64,000 nt of DNA from contig NZ_JAPCWC010000005.1 in NCBI RefSeq assembly GCF_026420865.1, positions 62,001 through 126,000 of the forward strand, in the 5' to 3' direction. The notes beneath the pieces are model-generated. The model was not told the DNA's origin. It searched no databases and was given only the letters and a program-made list of their open reading frames with translations. A program made the position numbers and the translations under genes. This DNA comes from Novosphingobium clariflavum (GTDB lineage: Bacteria > Pseudomonadota > Alphaproteobacteria > Sphingomonadales > Sphingomonadaceae). Of the stretch, positions 33,950 through 42,991 are shown in pieces; position 1 is the stretch's first letter; each line of letters opens with the position of its first letter.

Positions 33950-35359
33950 TCAGGCGCTGTAGTACATGTCGAACTCGACGGCCGACGGCGTGGTTTCCCA
34001 GCGCAGCACTTCGGGCCACTTGAGTTCGAGGTAGGCTTCGATCTGGTCCTTGGTGAACACGCCGCCTTCGAGAAGGAAGTCGTGGTCGGCGGCCAGCGAG
34101 TCGAGCGCTTCACGGAGCGAACCGCAGACGGTCGGCACTTCGGCGAGTTCGGCCGGCGGCAGATCGTAGAGGTTCTTGTCCATGGCGTCGCCAGGGTGGA
34201 TCTTGTTCTTGATGCCGTCGAGGCCAGCCATCAGCAGCGAGGCATAGCACAGGTACGGGTTGGCCATCGCGTCGGGGAAGCGGAATTCCACGCGCTTTGC
34301 CTTGTCGCCCGCACCGTAGGGGATGCGGCACGAGGCCGAACGGTTGCGCGCCGAGTAGGCGAGCAGCACGGGGGCTTCGTAGCCCGGCACCAGGCGCTTG
34401 TAGCTGTTGGTGGTCGGGTTGGTGAAGGCGTTGAGGGCCTTGGCGTGCTTGATGACGCCGCCGATGAAGTACAGGCACATGTCGGAGAGACCGGCATAGC
34501 CGTTACCGGCGAACAGCGGGTTGCCCTTGTCCCAGATCGAGATGTGGGTGTGCATGCCCGAGCCGTTGTCCTTCATGATCGGCTTCGGCATGAACGTGGC
34601 GGTCTTGCCGTAGGCCTGTGCGACCATGTGCACGACGTACTTGTAGATCTGCATGCGGTCGGCGGTCTGGACCAGCGTGCCGAAGGTCAGGCCGAGTTCG
34701 TGCTGGGCAGCCGCCACTTCGTGGTGGTGCTTGTCGCAGGGCAGGCCCATTTCGAGCATGGTCGAGACCATCTCGGCGCGGATGTCGACAGCCGAGTCGA
34801 CCGGCGCGACCGGGAAGTAGCCGCCCTTGGCGCGCGGACGGTGGGCGAGGTTGCCCTGCTCGTACGACTTGTCCGAGTTGCCGGGCAGCTCGATGTCGTC
34901 GATCTTGAAGCCGTTGCCTTCGTAGCCGTCGTAGAACTTCACGTCGTCGAACATGAAGAATTCGGCTTCGGGGCCGACGTAGACGGTGTCGCCGAAGCCG
35001 GCCGACTTGACGAACGATTCAGCGCGCTTCGCGGTCGAGCGCGGGTCGCGGGCATAGAGTTCGCCGGTCGAGGGTTCCACGATGTCGCAGAACAGGATCA
35101 GCATCGGGGTGGCCGAGAACGGATCGACGTAGACGGCGTCGAGGTCGGGCTTGAGGATCATGTCCGACTCGTTGATGGCCTTCCAGCCCTCGATCGACGA
35201 ACCGTCGAACATCAGGCCGTCTTCCAGCTCGTCCTCGCCCAGGACCGACGAAACCATCGTGAGGTGCTGCCACTTGCCCTTGGGGTCGGTGAAACGCAGG
35301 TCAACCCACTCGATTTCCTCGTCCTTGATCTTCTTGAGGACGTCCTTTGCACTAGCCAT
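33950..35359 (-). CDS. glnA: Glutamine synthetase type I
   Basis: A 469-residue enzyme, the standard GlnA length, forming glutamine from glutamate, ammonia and ATP. Visible are [17 protein letters not shown] near the start, the ATP-binding [16 protein letters not shown], and the adenylylation site NLYDLPPAE with Tyr near residue 398. It therefore looks subject to GlnE control. It lies downstream of glnB on the same strand, the usual alphaproteobacterial glnBA operon. The start [10 protein letters not shown] at 35359 matches the family. Confidence 0.97.
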   Translation of the reverse strand: MASAKDVLKKIKDEEIEWVDLRFTDPKGKWQHLTMVSSVLGEDELEDGLMFDGSSIEGWKAINESDMILKPDLDAVYVDPFSATPMLILFCDIVEPSTGELYARDPRSTAKRAESFVKSAGFGDTVYVGPEAEFFMFDDVKFYDGYEGNGFKIDDIELPGNSDKSYEQGNLAHRPRAKGGYFPVAPVDSAVDIRAEMVSTMLEMGLPCDKHHHEVAAAQHELGLTFGTLVQTADRMQIYKYVVHMVAQAYGKTATFMPKPIMKDNGSGMHTHISIWDKGNPLFAGNGYAGLSDMCLYFIGGVIKHAKALNAFTNPTTNSYKRLVPGYEAPVLLAYSARNRSASCRIPYGAGDKAKRVEFRFPDAMANPYLCYASLLMAGLDGIKNKIHPGDAMDKNLYDLPPAELAEVPTVCGSLREALDSLAADHDFLLEGGVFTKDQIEAYLELKWPEVLRWETTPSAVEFDMYYSA

Positions 35360-35570
35360 TATCGTGGTTCTCCAGTGATGCTCTTCCGATCCCGAAAGAG
35401 ACTTTTGGGTTTTGGCATTCGGTATGGCGGGAATGGGCGGCCCCCCGACCACCCATTCCCGGTCCGGCCCGTCCTTGTTCAGTCAGGGGCCGGAAAAAGC
35501 TCTTGGCGGGAAGCCGTGTCCACCAGGTCGCGGACGATCCCCTTCCCGGGCATTCGAGGCGGCGGCGCGC

Positions 35571-35915
<345 letters not shown>

Positions 35916-35997
35916 CTAGACCCCTGCGGTTGTTTCCCGGCTTCTTCCGATGAGGAGTCCGGTCCCGGGAACCAGCTGCCTCGCGCGCGATTCCCAA

Positions 35998-36013
35998 CTC
36001 AAGAATCGTGCCA
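35998..36013 (-). promoter_or_regulatory. Possible sigma-54 promoter of glnB
   Basis: On the minus strand TGGCAC-GATTC-TTGAG lies about 90 bp upstream of the glnB start. The -24 part matches TGGCAC exactly with the right 5-base spacing, but the -12 part has GA instead of the usual GC. A half-site GGTGCA (NtrC-like) lies further upstream near 36069. The rest of the 394-bp gap to argC holds only the argC terminator. Confidence 0.35.
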
Positions 36014-36240
36014 ATGCGGATGGGAAAGTCCTAGGCGAACTGTGCAGGCGCGAAAAGCCCGGATTTGCACCTTTTCGATAGCCGTTAAGCAGTCTTGTGT
36101 GGGTGAATCCCCATTCAGGCACAATATCTGTTCAAGAAATGGGCAGGGCCTGCCTGAAAATTGTGCATGTGCTGCCTGCTGGCAAGGCGTTGCGGCACGG
36201 CAACCGGCGGCGTGGTCAACACCGCCCTGGTGCGTCAACG

Positions 36241-36274
36241 AAAAACGCCGCAGGACCGGATCGGACCTGCGGCG
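36241..36274 (-). terminator. Terminator after argC
   Basis: CGCCGCAGG/CCTGCGGCG with an inner CCG/CGG pairing forms a strong hairpin 30 bp after the argC stop. On the minus strand it is followed by TTTTT. Confidence 0.85.
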
Positions 36275-36303
36275 CTCATGTTCGTATATGAAAAGACGTT
36301 TGT

Positions 36304-37236
36304 CTAGGCCGCCTGGAGGCGGAGGCCTGCCGTCTCGGGAAGACCGGCCATCAGGTTGAGGTTCTGCACCGCAGCACCGCTCGCGCCCTTGCCCAGATTG
36401 TCGAGCATGGCGACCATGCGCGCCTGCGATCCGTCCTGCGAACCCAGCACGCGCAGCGTCAGCGTGTCGACCGGGGCCATCGAGGCGCGCAGCAGCAGTT
36501 CGCCCGGCTGGTCGTCGACCACGGTGACGATCTCGCTGCCCGCATAGAACGCGGCGAGGGCGGCACGCAGTTCGGCAGGGCTTCCCGCCTTGGCCATCAT
36601 CGAGAGATGCAGCGGCACTTCGACCAGCATGCCGCGATGCGCGGGCACCACGGCGGGGGCGAAGATCGGCGCATGGGCGAGGCCGACATGCGCGGTCATT
36701 TCCGGCACATGCTTGTGGCCGAGGGCCAGGCCATAGGCGCGGAAGGCGATGTCGCGATCGTCCTCGAAGTGCGCGATCAGGGCCTTGCCGCCGCCCGAAT
36801 AGCCCGAGACGGCGTGGCACACGTAAGACCAGTCGGCGGGCAGCAGCCCGGCGCGCACCAGCGGCGCGACCAGCGCGATGAAGCCGGTGGGATAGCAACC
36901 CGGATTGCTGACGAAACGCGCGGCGGCGACGGTCTCGCGGCCGACCACTTCGGGGAAGCCGTAAGTCCACTCCGGCGAAACCCGGTGCGCCGAGGAGGCG
37001 TCGATCACGCGCGTGGTGTCGTTGCGGATCATGCCGACGGCGGCCTTGGCGGCATCGTCGGGCAGGCACAGGATCACGAAATCGGCGGCATTGAGCGCCT
37101 CGGCGCGGGCGCCGTCGTCCTTGCGGCGCGCCTCGTCCAGCACGATCAGTTCGAATTCGCTGCGACCGGCAAGCCGTTCGGCGATCTCGAGCCCGGTGGT
37201 GCCTGCGGCCCCGTCGATGAAGACGCTCTTTGCCAT
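36304..37236 (-). CDS. argC: N-acetyl-gamma-glutamyl-phosphate reductase (short type)
   Basis: A 310-residue NADPH-dependent enzyme of arginine synthesis. FIDGAAGTTGLEIAERLAG is the Rossmann nucleotide loop, and SNPGCYPTGFIALVAPLV holds the catalytic Cys. The length fits the short (type 2) AGPR found in alphaproteobacteria. Its ATG at 37236 shares one base with the stop of the SH3-domain gene upstream, so the two are in one transcript. Confidence 0.93.
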   Translation of the reverse strand: MAKSVFIDGAAGTTGLEIAERLAGRSEFELIVLDEARRKDDGARAEALNAADFVILCLPDDAAKAAVGMIRNDTTRVIDASSAHRVSPEWTYGFPEVVGRETVAAARFVSNPGCYPTGFIALVAPLVRAGLLPADWSYVCHAVSGYSGGGKALIAHFEDDRDIAFRAYGLALGHKHVPEMTAHVGLAHAPIFAPAVVPAHRGMLVEVPLHLSMMAKAGSPAELRAALAAFYAGSEIVTVVDDQPGELLLRASMAPVDTLTLRVLGSQDGSQARMVAMLDNLGKGASGAAVQNLNLMAGLPETAGLRLQAA

Positions 37237-37601
37237 TACTTTACGGCCTCGATCTGCGCGAGCGAAACATAGCCGACCTGGCCGTCCTCGCCCAGCTGGC
37301 CCCAGGCCCATTGTCCGGCAATGTCGAGCACGTTGAAAGTCTCGCCCACGGGCAGGTCGCGAATCGCCTCTGCCTCGTCACGTCCGAACGTGCGCAGGAC
37401 CGCGCCGTCCAGAACCGTGTGCGGCATCGGCACCGCATAGTGCGGCACGAAGTAGCGGCCTGCGAGCTTGATATGCGCAAGGTCGCCGCGCACGGGCAGG
37501 CAGCCGGGATCCGCGGTCACGCTCGGCCCCGTCATGGCAAGCTGCTTTTCGGCAAGCGAGCCGTCGATCAGGGGGCGGGTATAGGAATCCTCAGTGGCCA
37601 A
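37236..37601 (-). CDS. SH3-domain protein, resembles N-terminal half of a C40 peptidase
   Basis: A 121-residue protein without signal peptide. The second half is a bacterial SH3 fold with AEAIRDLPVGETFNVLDIAG, WAWGQLGEDGQVGYVSLAQI. The first part (DPGCLPVRGDLAHIKLAGRY) matches the beginning of NlpC/P60 (C40) peptidases, which in related bacteria are encoded beside pepA. Here no NlpC/P60 catalytic domain follows: the frame stops and argC begins. It may be a truncated peptidase or a free-standing SH3 regulator. pepA lies 63 bp upstream on the same strand. Confidence 0.7.
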   Translation of the reverse strand: MATEDSYTRPLIDGSLAEKQLAMTGPSVTADPGCLPVRGDLAHIKLAGRYFVPHYAVPMPHTVLDGAVLRTFGRDEAEAIRDLPVGETFNVLDIAGQWAWGQLGEDGQVGYVSLAQIEAVK

Positions 37602-37664
37602 CGCGGGGGAATCTCCAAAAGCAAAGATGCGCGCGCTTAGCGATGCTTCGCCGATTTCGCAACA

Positions 37665-39059
37665 TCAGCGGCCAGCCGGGGTGTAGCGCTGCTGCAACAG
37701 GTGCCATGCCGCGCGCAGGCCCAGCGCCTCGCCGCCCTTGGGACGGCCCGGCTTGGCGGCGGGGCGCCACGCGAAGGTATCGAAGTGAATCCAGTCGGTT
37801 CCGGCGGGCACGAAACGGTCGAGGAACAGCGCCGCGGTGCTGGAACCGGCAAATCCGCTCGACCCGGCATTGTTGATATCGGCGATGTCGGACTTCAGGT
37901 ATTCGCGGTAACCCTCGTAGAGCGGCAGGCGCCAGCAGGGATCGTCGACGGCAAGTCCGGCGTCGAGGACCTCCTGTGCGGTGCGGTCCTCGCGGGTGAA
38001 CAGCGCGGGAAGGTCGGGCCCCACGGCCACGCGGGCGGCGCCGGTCAGGGTGGCGAAGTCGATCACCAGTTCGGGCTCCTTCTCGCCCGCGCGGGCCAGC
38101 GCATCGCCCAGGATCAGGCGGCCTTCGGCATCGGTGTTGCCGATCTCGACCGAGATCCCGGCGCGGCTTTTCAGCACGTCGCCGGGGCGGAAAGCATTGC
38201 CGGCGATGGCGTTCTCCACCGCCGGGATCAGCAGGTGCAGGCGCACCGGCAGCTTGGCGCCCATGATCAGGCGGGCGAGGGCGAGGGCGTGGGCGGCGCC
38301 GCCCATGTCCTTCTTCATCAGCAGCATGCCTGCGCCCGGCTTGATGTCGAGCCCGCCCGAATCGAAGCAGACACCCTTGCCGACGACGGCGATCTTCGGA
38401 TGGCTGGGATCGCCCCATTCCAGTTCGATCAGGCGCGGCGCGTGGGAGCGGCCCGCCGCGCGGCCGACGGCATGGACCATCGGATATTCGCGTTCGAGCA
38501 TTTCGCCGCGTGTCACGTGAATTTCCGCGCGGAACGCCTTGGCCAGCCCTTCGGCTTCGGCTTCGAGCTGGCCGGGCCCCATGTCCTCTGCGGGGGTATT
38601 GACGAGATCGCGGACCAGTTCGGTCGCTTCGGCTGCGGCAGTCACCGCGTCGATCGCCCTGACCTCGGTGGTGAGGAGAATGCGCGGGCCTTCATCCGAG
38701 GCGTCGGAGCGGTAGCGGTCGAACCGGTACTGCCCGGTGATCCAGCCGAGCAGCGCCTTGCCAGCCTCACCCCCCGAGCAGCGATAGGTGCCTTCGGGCA
38801 GCACCTCGGCAAGCTTGCCAAGGCACCACGAAGTGAGCGCGGCGGGGGCGGCGACACCGGCGGCGACCGCCCAGCTGTCGCCGTCCGCGAAGATCGCGTG
38901 GCTGCCGGCCTCGCCGGTGAATTTCTGCGCGTCGAGCGCGGCGCGCTGGGGCACCGAGAGGCCCTTGAGGAACGGCTCCAGGCCATCCTTGTTCAGAAGG
39001 TGGATGGTCACGGCCTTCTGGCCGCGATCGGGCTGAATCAATGCGTTCTTGTCGCTCAT
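37665..39059 (-). CDS. pepA: Leucyl aminopeptidase family protein (M17)
   Basis: A 464-residue cytoplasmic zinc or manganese exopeptidase. GKGVCFDSGGLDIKPGAGM and MKKDMGGAAHALALA contain metal ligands and the catalytic Lys, and NTDAEGRLILGDAL is the M17 signature. The N-terminal domain is divergent, as in other short M17 members. The ATG at 39059 (MSDKNALIQPD) is the first start that does not run into the divergent lipoprotein gene at 39107. Confidence 0.93.
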   Translation of the reverse strand: MSDKNALIQPDRGQKAVTIHLLNKDGLEPFLKGLSVPQRAALDAQKFTGEAGSHAIFADGDSWAVAAGVAAPAALTSWCLGKLAEVLPEGTYRCSGGEAGKALLGWITGQYRFDRYRSDASDEGPRILLTTEVRAIDAVTAAAEATELVRDLVNTPAEDMGPGQLEAEAEGLAKAFRAEIHVTRGEMLEREYPMVHAVGRAAGRSHAPRLIELEWGDPSHPKIAVVGKGVCFDSGGLDIKPGAGMLLMKKDMGGAAHALALARLIMGAKLPVRLHLLIPAVENAIAGNAFRPGDVLKSRAGISVEIGNTDAEGRLILGDALARAGEKEPELVIDFATLTGAARVAVGPDLPALFTREDRTAQEVLDAGLAVDDPCWRLPLYEGYREYLKSDIADINNAGSSGFAGSSTAALFLDRFVPAGTDWIHFDTFAWRPAAKPGRPKGGEALGLRAAWHLLQQRYTPAGR

Positions 39060-39106
39060 GGCGAGATTCTCTAGCCTTCCCGGGGGCGGTAGCCGAGAGG
39101 AAAATG

Positions 39107-39952
39107 ATGCGAATTCGTAGTTGGTTGGCGGCGTCTGCTGCAATGGGCCTGATTTTGCTGGCGGGTTGCAAGGGCGATCCGGCGCCGGCCACCACCGCTA
39201 CGGCGTCCGAGGCGCCGGTCGCGGCGGCCAGCGAGGATGCCGGTACGCCCAGCGATGATGCCAGCGCCGTACCCGTCGGCGGCGGCCGCTCGGAAAAGGA
39301 CGAGAACGATCTTTACGAATTCACCTACGCCTATCCCGACGCGGCAGGCGCGATCCCCGGCCTCAAGGCTGCGCTCGACAAGCAGCTCGAGGAGCAGCGC
39401 GCCGAACTGATCGGCTCCGCCAGGGAGGACCGCGCCGAGGCGAAGAAGGACGGGTTCCCCTATCACGCGCACAGCTTCGGCGAGGACTGGAAGGTCGTGG
39501 CCAGCCTGCCCGGCTGGCTGTCGATCTCCTCCGAGTTCTATACCTTCTCCGGTGGTGCGCACGGGATGAGCGGTTCCGATACGCTGCTGTGGGATCGCCA
39601 TGCGGAGACGGTGCGTGCGCCCGTCGATCTTTTCACCAGCAATGCGGCGTTGACCAAGGCGCTGCAGGGGCCGTTCTGCGATGCGCTCGACAAGGAGCGC
39701 GGCAAGCGCCGCGGCGCGCCGGTGGTGCGCGGCGAGGACGAGATGTTCAGCGACTGCATCGATCCGCTCGACCAGGTGGTGATCTTGGGCTCCACCAACG
39801 GGCAGACTTTCGATCGCATCGGCGTGCTGGTGCCGCCGTACAACGCGGGGCCTTATGCCGAGGGCAACTACGAGATCACCCTGCCGGTGACGGGCGCGGT
39901 GATGGCGGCGCTGAAACCGCAGTACCGGGCCAGTTTCTCGCTCGGAAAGTGA
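39107..39952 (+). CDS. Lipoprotein with DUF3298/RsiV-like domain
   Basis: A 281-residue exported protein. MRIRSWLAASAAMGLILLAG plus Cys gives a lipoprotein signal (lipobox LAGC). After a low-complexity Ala/Asp/Ser linker comes a DUF4163-like part (EFTYAYPDAAGAIPGLKAAL) and a DUF3298-like part that includes EFYTFSGGAHGMSGSDTLLW. Such domains occur in peptidoglycan-associated and anti-sigma proteins. Two ATGs lie in tandem at 39104 and 39107; the second has the better distance to GAGAGG. It is divergent from pepA with only 47 bp between them. Confidence 0.78.
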   Translation: MRIRSWLAASAAMGLILLAGCKGDPAPATTATASEAPVAAASEDAGTPSDDASAVPVGGGRSEKDENDLYEFTYAYPDAAGAIPGLKAALDKQLEEQRAELIGSAREDRAEAKKDGFPYHAHSFGEDWKVVASLPGWLSISSEFYTFSGGAHGMSGSDTLLWDRHAETVRAPVDLFTSNAALTKALQGPFCDALDKERGKRRGAPVVRGEDEMFSDCIDPLDQVVILGSTNGQTFDRIGVLVPPYNAGPYAEGNYEITLPVTGAVMAALKPQYRASFSLGK

Positions 39953-40027
39953 ACTCTCCCCCAAACGCAACCGGGACTGCACAGTCCTGATTCGCAATTT
40001 CGGTTCATGCCCGCTATCTTGGCGGGC

Positions 40028-40858
40028 ATGACCGAATACCAGATCGTAGAGCCCGGAAGCGAAACCGTCCTGCGCGACGGCACCATCAAGTTGCACGGAC
40101 CCGAAGGGTTCGAGGGCATGCGCAAGGCCGGCCGCCTTGCCGCCATGATTCTCGACGAGATCGCGCCGATGGTGCAGCCCGGCGTCACCACTGCCGCCAT
40201 CGACGACAAGGTCCGCGAACTGACGCTGGACGGCGGCGCGGTGCCCGCCACGCTTGGCTATCGCGGTTATGCGCATTCGTGCTGCATCTCGATCAACCAC
40301 GTGGTCTGCCACGGCATCCCGTCGGAAAAGACGATCAAGGACGGCGATATCGTCAATATCGACGTGACCCCGCTGCTGGACGGCTGGCACGGCGATACCA
40401 GCCGCATGTACCTGGCCGGCGACGTTTCGCTGAAGGCCCGCCGCCTGGTCGACGTGACCTACGAATGCCTGATGATCGGCATCGAGCAGGCCAAGCCCGG
40501 CAACCGCGTGGGCGACATCGGCGCGGCCATCCAGGCCTATGCCGAATCGTTCCGCTACGGCGTCGTGCGCGAATTCTGCGGCCACGGCCTCGGCCGCCTG
40601 TTCCACGATGCGCCCGAAGTGGTTCATGCCGGTCGCCCCGGCACCGGTCCGGTGCTCAAGCCCGGCATGTTCATGACCATCGAGCCGATGATCAATCTCG
40701 GCAAGCCGCCGGTGAAGCTGCTGTCGGACGGCTGGACGGCGGTGACGCGCGACAAGTCGCTCTCGGCGCAGTTCGAACATTCGATCGGCATCACCGAGAC
40801 CGGCTGCGAGATCTTCACGACCAGCCCCAAGGGTCTGCACAAGCCGCCTTACGCCTGA
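40028..40858 (+). CDS. map: Methionine aminopeptidase type I
   Basis: A 276-residue cytoplasmic enzyme that removes N-terminal methionine. Metal ligands are seen in DIVNIDVTPLLDGWHGDTSR (two Asp), in EFCGHGLGRLFHDAPEV (His), and in the terminal FMTIEPMINLG and FEHSIGITETG (two Glu). SCCISINHVVCHGIPS holds the substrate His. The start MTEYQIVEPG at 40028 was preferred over an in-frame ATG 21 bases upstream. Confidence 0.95.
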   Translation: MTEYQIVEPGSETVLRDGTIKLHGPEGFEGMRKAGRLAAMILDEIAPMVQPGVTTAAIDDKVRELTLDGGAVPATLGYRGYAHSCCISINHVVCHGIPSEKTIKDGDIVNIDVTPLLDGWHGDTSRMYLAGDVSLKARRLVDVTYECLMIGIEQAKPGNRVGDIGAAIQAYAESFRYGVVREFCGHGLGRLFHDAPEVVHAGRPGTGPVLKPGMFMTIEPMINLGKPPVKLLSDGWTAVTRDKSLSAQFEHSIGITETGCEIFTTSPKGLHKPPYA

Positions 40859-40876
40859 TTGCCTGAGGCGCGATAT

Positions 40877-40900
40877 CGCCCCGGCGCACGGGCCGGGGCG
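40877..40900 (+). terminator. Hairpin after map
   Basis: CGCCCCGG pairs perfectly with CCGGGGCG around an 8-base loop, 18 bp after the map stop. There is no T run, so termination strength is uncertain. Confidence 0.45.
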
Positions 40901-40957
40901 TGACCGCACGCCTCGGCCATGACAGCCTTCCGCCCGGACAAGAGGGAAGAGAAAGCC

Positions 40958-42007
40958 ATGGCCACCACCGCGACGGACCTGACCGGCGGGGTTCCCGAAG
41001 ACCGTGAATTTGTCGTGGCGACACGACCCGAGGACGGGTTGCGCGATGCCGTGAACGTGTGGATCGAGGAGGAAAACGGCCTCTTCGCCATGCGCATCGG
41101 AGTGGAGGCGGTGGGCGCGCACTGGGATCGCCACGAGTTCTGGCTCGACGTCGCCTTCGCCGATGGCCGCCTGCTTTCCAGGCGCGGTGATGGGGAGGCG
41201 CACGCACCCTTCGGTGCCGATGGCCGCCCCACCGTGCGCGGCACCGGCCCGGTCCGCTTCGAATGCGTGGAACCGTTCCGGCGCTGGAACGCGGCGTACA
41301 AGGGCGAGGTCGCCGAAACCACGGCGCAAGCGATCATCGACAATCCCGCCTTCGAGGAGGCGGTATGGGCCGATCTCGAAATCGCCGTCGACATGGACAT
41401 GGCCGCGCCGCCGTGGGTGCCGGGCTCGCTTCTCCCCGAAGCCGCCGAGGCGCTGGGCGGCGAACAGGGCAGCTTCATGAGCCCGCGCTACGAACAGCTT
41501 TTCCGTTGCACCGGCATGCTCACCGTCAATGGCCAGAGCCGCCCGTTCAAGGCCAATGGCCTGCGCATCCGCCGCACCGGTTTCCGCGCCTTCGCCGGGT
41601 TCTGGGGGCATTGCTGGCAGAGCGCGGTCTTCCCCAGCGGCCGTGCCTTCGGGTTCAATATCTACCCCCCGCGCGACGACGGCGGCCTCAATTATGCCGA
41701 AGGCTGGATCATCGATGCGGATGGCACCCGCACCCCGGCGCGTCCGGTACGGGTGCCTTGGCTGCGGCGTTTCCTGACCGGGGGCGAGGACGTGTCCTTC
41801 GTGCTGGAAACGATCGACGGCCGCCGCGTGGAGATCGCGGGTGAGACCTTTACAAACACCCGCTCTCGCGGCGGCCATGTGCTGCCCCCGGACTGGCCGA
41901 AGGACTTCCCGCTCGTGCAGCAGAGCCATGCCTTCTACACCTGGGATGGCGAGCGGACGACCGGCATGATCGAGCGGTCGAGCAAGCCCAGTGTGATGGC
42001 GCGTTAG
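40958..42007 (+). CDS. Conserved hypothetical protein (not recognised)
   Basis: A 349-residue soluble protein, no signal peptide or membrane segment. It is rich in Trp, Phe and acidic residues, with strand-like blocks such as VDMDMAAPPWVPGSL, RCTGMLTVNGQSRPFKANG, FAGFWGHCWQSAVFPSG and AFGFNIYPPRDDGG. The pattern is reminiscent of the two-barrel AttH/CrtC lipocalin-like fold, but that is only an impression. The start at 40958 (MATTATDLTG) follows AGAGGGAAGAG; an earlier ATG at 40919 has no visible binding site. It is read away from map and ends at a composite repeat. Confidence 0.75.
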   Translation: MATTATDLTGGVPEDREFVVATRPEDGLRDAVNVWIEEENGLFAMRIGVEAVGAHWDRHEFWLDVAFADGRLLSRRGDGEAHAPFGADGRPTVRGTGPVRFECVEPFRRWNAAYKGEVAETTAQAIIDNPAFEEAVWADLEIAVDMDMAAPPWVPGSLLPEAAEALGGEQGSFMSPRYEQLFRCTGMLTVNGQSRPFKANGLRIRRTGFRAFAGFWGHCWQSAVFPSGRAFGFNIYPPRDDGGLNYAEGWIIDADGTRTPARPVRVPWLRRFLTGGEDVSFVLETIDGRRVEIAGETFTNTRSRGGHVLPPDWPKDFPLVQQSHAFYTWDGERTTGMIERSSKPSVMAR

Positions 42008-42019
42008 GGAAGCAGTCCC

Positions 42020-42137
42020 GCGCTCCTTGCGGCGCAGCCAATCGGTCTCCGGACGCCGCCATGGGCGCGCGGCGCAGTTGGCCCACGTGACCTAGACGGT
42101 CATGGGGGTGCAGGGGGTGTTGACCCCCTGCTTTTTC
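42020..42137. repeat. Partial composite repeat overlapping a regulator's 3' end
   Basis: Modules shared with 2834-2975 and with inverted 23392-23480: GCGCTCCTTGCGGCGCAGCC, GTCTCC, GGGCGCGCGGCGCAGTTGGC and a GGGGGTGCAGGGGGT hairpin with CCCCCTGCTTTTT. The final hairpin and T run can terminate the plus-strand gene ending at 42007. The last 16 or so codons of the minus-strand regulator lie inside it. Confidence 0.7.
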
Positions 42138-42910
42138 GTTTTTTCCTCTTCCAGAAACACCAGGCGAAAATCCTCCCGTTCCACATCCGCCAGCGTGTGT
42201 TGGGTGAAGCGCAGCAGTCCGTCCTGCGGGTGCAGGAAGTCCCGCGCCCCGCCTTCGCGGGCGAGTACCGACTGGCTGTCCCATCCTGCGCGGAACTCCG
42301 GGCTGTGGTTCTGCAGCCACTCCACCACGGCGGCAACGCGCGGGTCGTTCATCACGCGGCCATAGTCGCGGCGGAACTCGGCGAGCAGGCGCATGGCGCG
42401 GCTGTGCCAGTCGGGCAGCAGCGTGCGCGCGGCGGGGTGGGTGAACACGTATCGTAGCAGGTTCGGCGCGCGCTCGGCATCGAACAGCCCGGCAAACAGG
42501 CGGCGCGCGGCGGCGTTGGCGGCGCAGACCGACCACGCGGGATCGAGCGCATAGGCCGGGAAGGGCAGGGCGGCCACCGCCGCGGTGATCGCGGGCGGTG
42601 CCGCCTCGGGCGATCCGGCAAAGGGGTCGGCGGGATCGCGGCGCGCGGCGAGAGAAAACAGGTAGTCGCGCTCGGCGGGTGAGAGCGCCAGCGCCCCGGC
42701 CAGCCGTGCCAGCGTTTCCGCCGAAGGGCGCACGTCGCGCCCCTGTTCGATCCACGCGACCCAGGTGGTGCCGATGGCGGCGCGTGCGGCCAGTTCCTCG
42801 CGCCGGAGACCCGGGGTGCGGCGGCGTCGGGCATGGCCTTCGGGAGCCAGGCCTTCGCGGCGGGCGCGGACAAAGGCGCCCAGCAGGCGGCGTTGTGCTT
42901 CGGTGGACAT
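42092..42910 (-). CDS. XRE-family regulator with MmyB-like ligand domain
   Basis: A 272-residue regulator. The N-terminal helix-turn-helix reads LLGAFVRARREGLAPEG, PGLRREELAARAAIGTTWVA and WIEQGRDVRPS, which is the MmyB-type pattern. The C-terminal half (about 100-250) is the associated ligand-binding domain with FPAYALDPAWSVCAANAAAR and LLPDWHSRAMRLLAEFRRDY. The last residues, KKQGVNTPCTPMTV, are encoded by a repeat and are probably not functional. It is divergent from the methyltransferase at 42992; paired operator-like repeats lie between them. Confidence 0.88.
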   Translation of the reverse strand: MSTEAQRRLLGAFVRARREGLAPEGHARRRRTPGLRREELAARAAIGTTWVAWIEQGRDVRPSAETLARLAGALALSPAERDYLFSLAARRDPADPFAGSPEAAPPAITAAVAALPFPAYALDPAWSVCAANAAARRLFAGLFDAERAPNLLRYVFTHPAARTLLPDWHSRAMRLLAEFRRDYGRVMNDPRVAAVVEWLQNHSPEFRAGWDSQSVLAREGGARDFLHPQDGLLRFTQHTLADVEREDFRLVFLEEEKTKKQGVNTPCTPMTV

Positions 42911-42921
42911 GGCAGCACTTA

Positions 42922-42955
42922 TAACAGGATAATTATATCCATTGTAACAGGCTAA
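42922..42955. promoter_or_regulatory. Paired operator-like repeats TAACAGGNTAA
   Basis: TAACAGGATAA at 42922 and TAACAGGCTAA at 42945 are direct repeats with starts 23 bp apart, about two helical turns. Between them GGATA and TATCC form a small inverted repeat. The site fills the 81-bp gap between the divergent XRE regulator and the methyltransferase and is AT-rich against its surroundings, as expected for the regulator's own operator. Confidence 0.55.
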
Positions 42956-42991
42956 ATCGGGTTCATGAGGGACGCCGAAAGGAGATCGACC

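Noticed and set aside
39071..41929. Very long minus-strand frame (about 950 codons) across the DUF3298 lipoprotein, map and the hypothetical gene
   Set aside because: It overlaps three good plus-strand genes, has no domain-like residues, and is an antisense artefact of GC3 bias.
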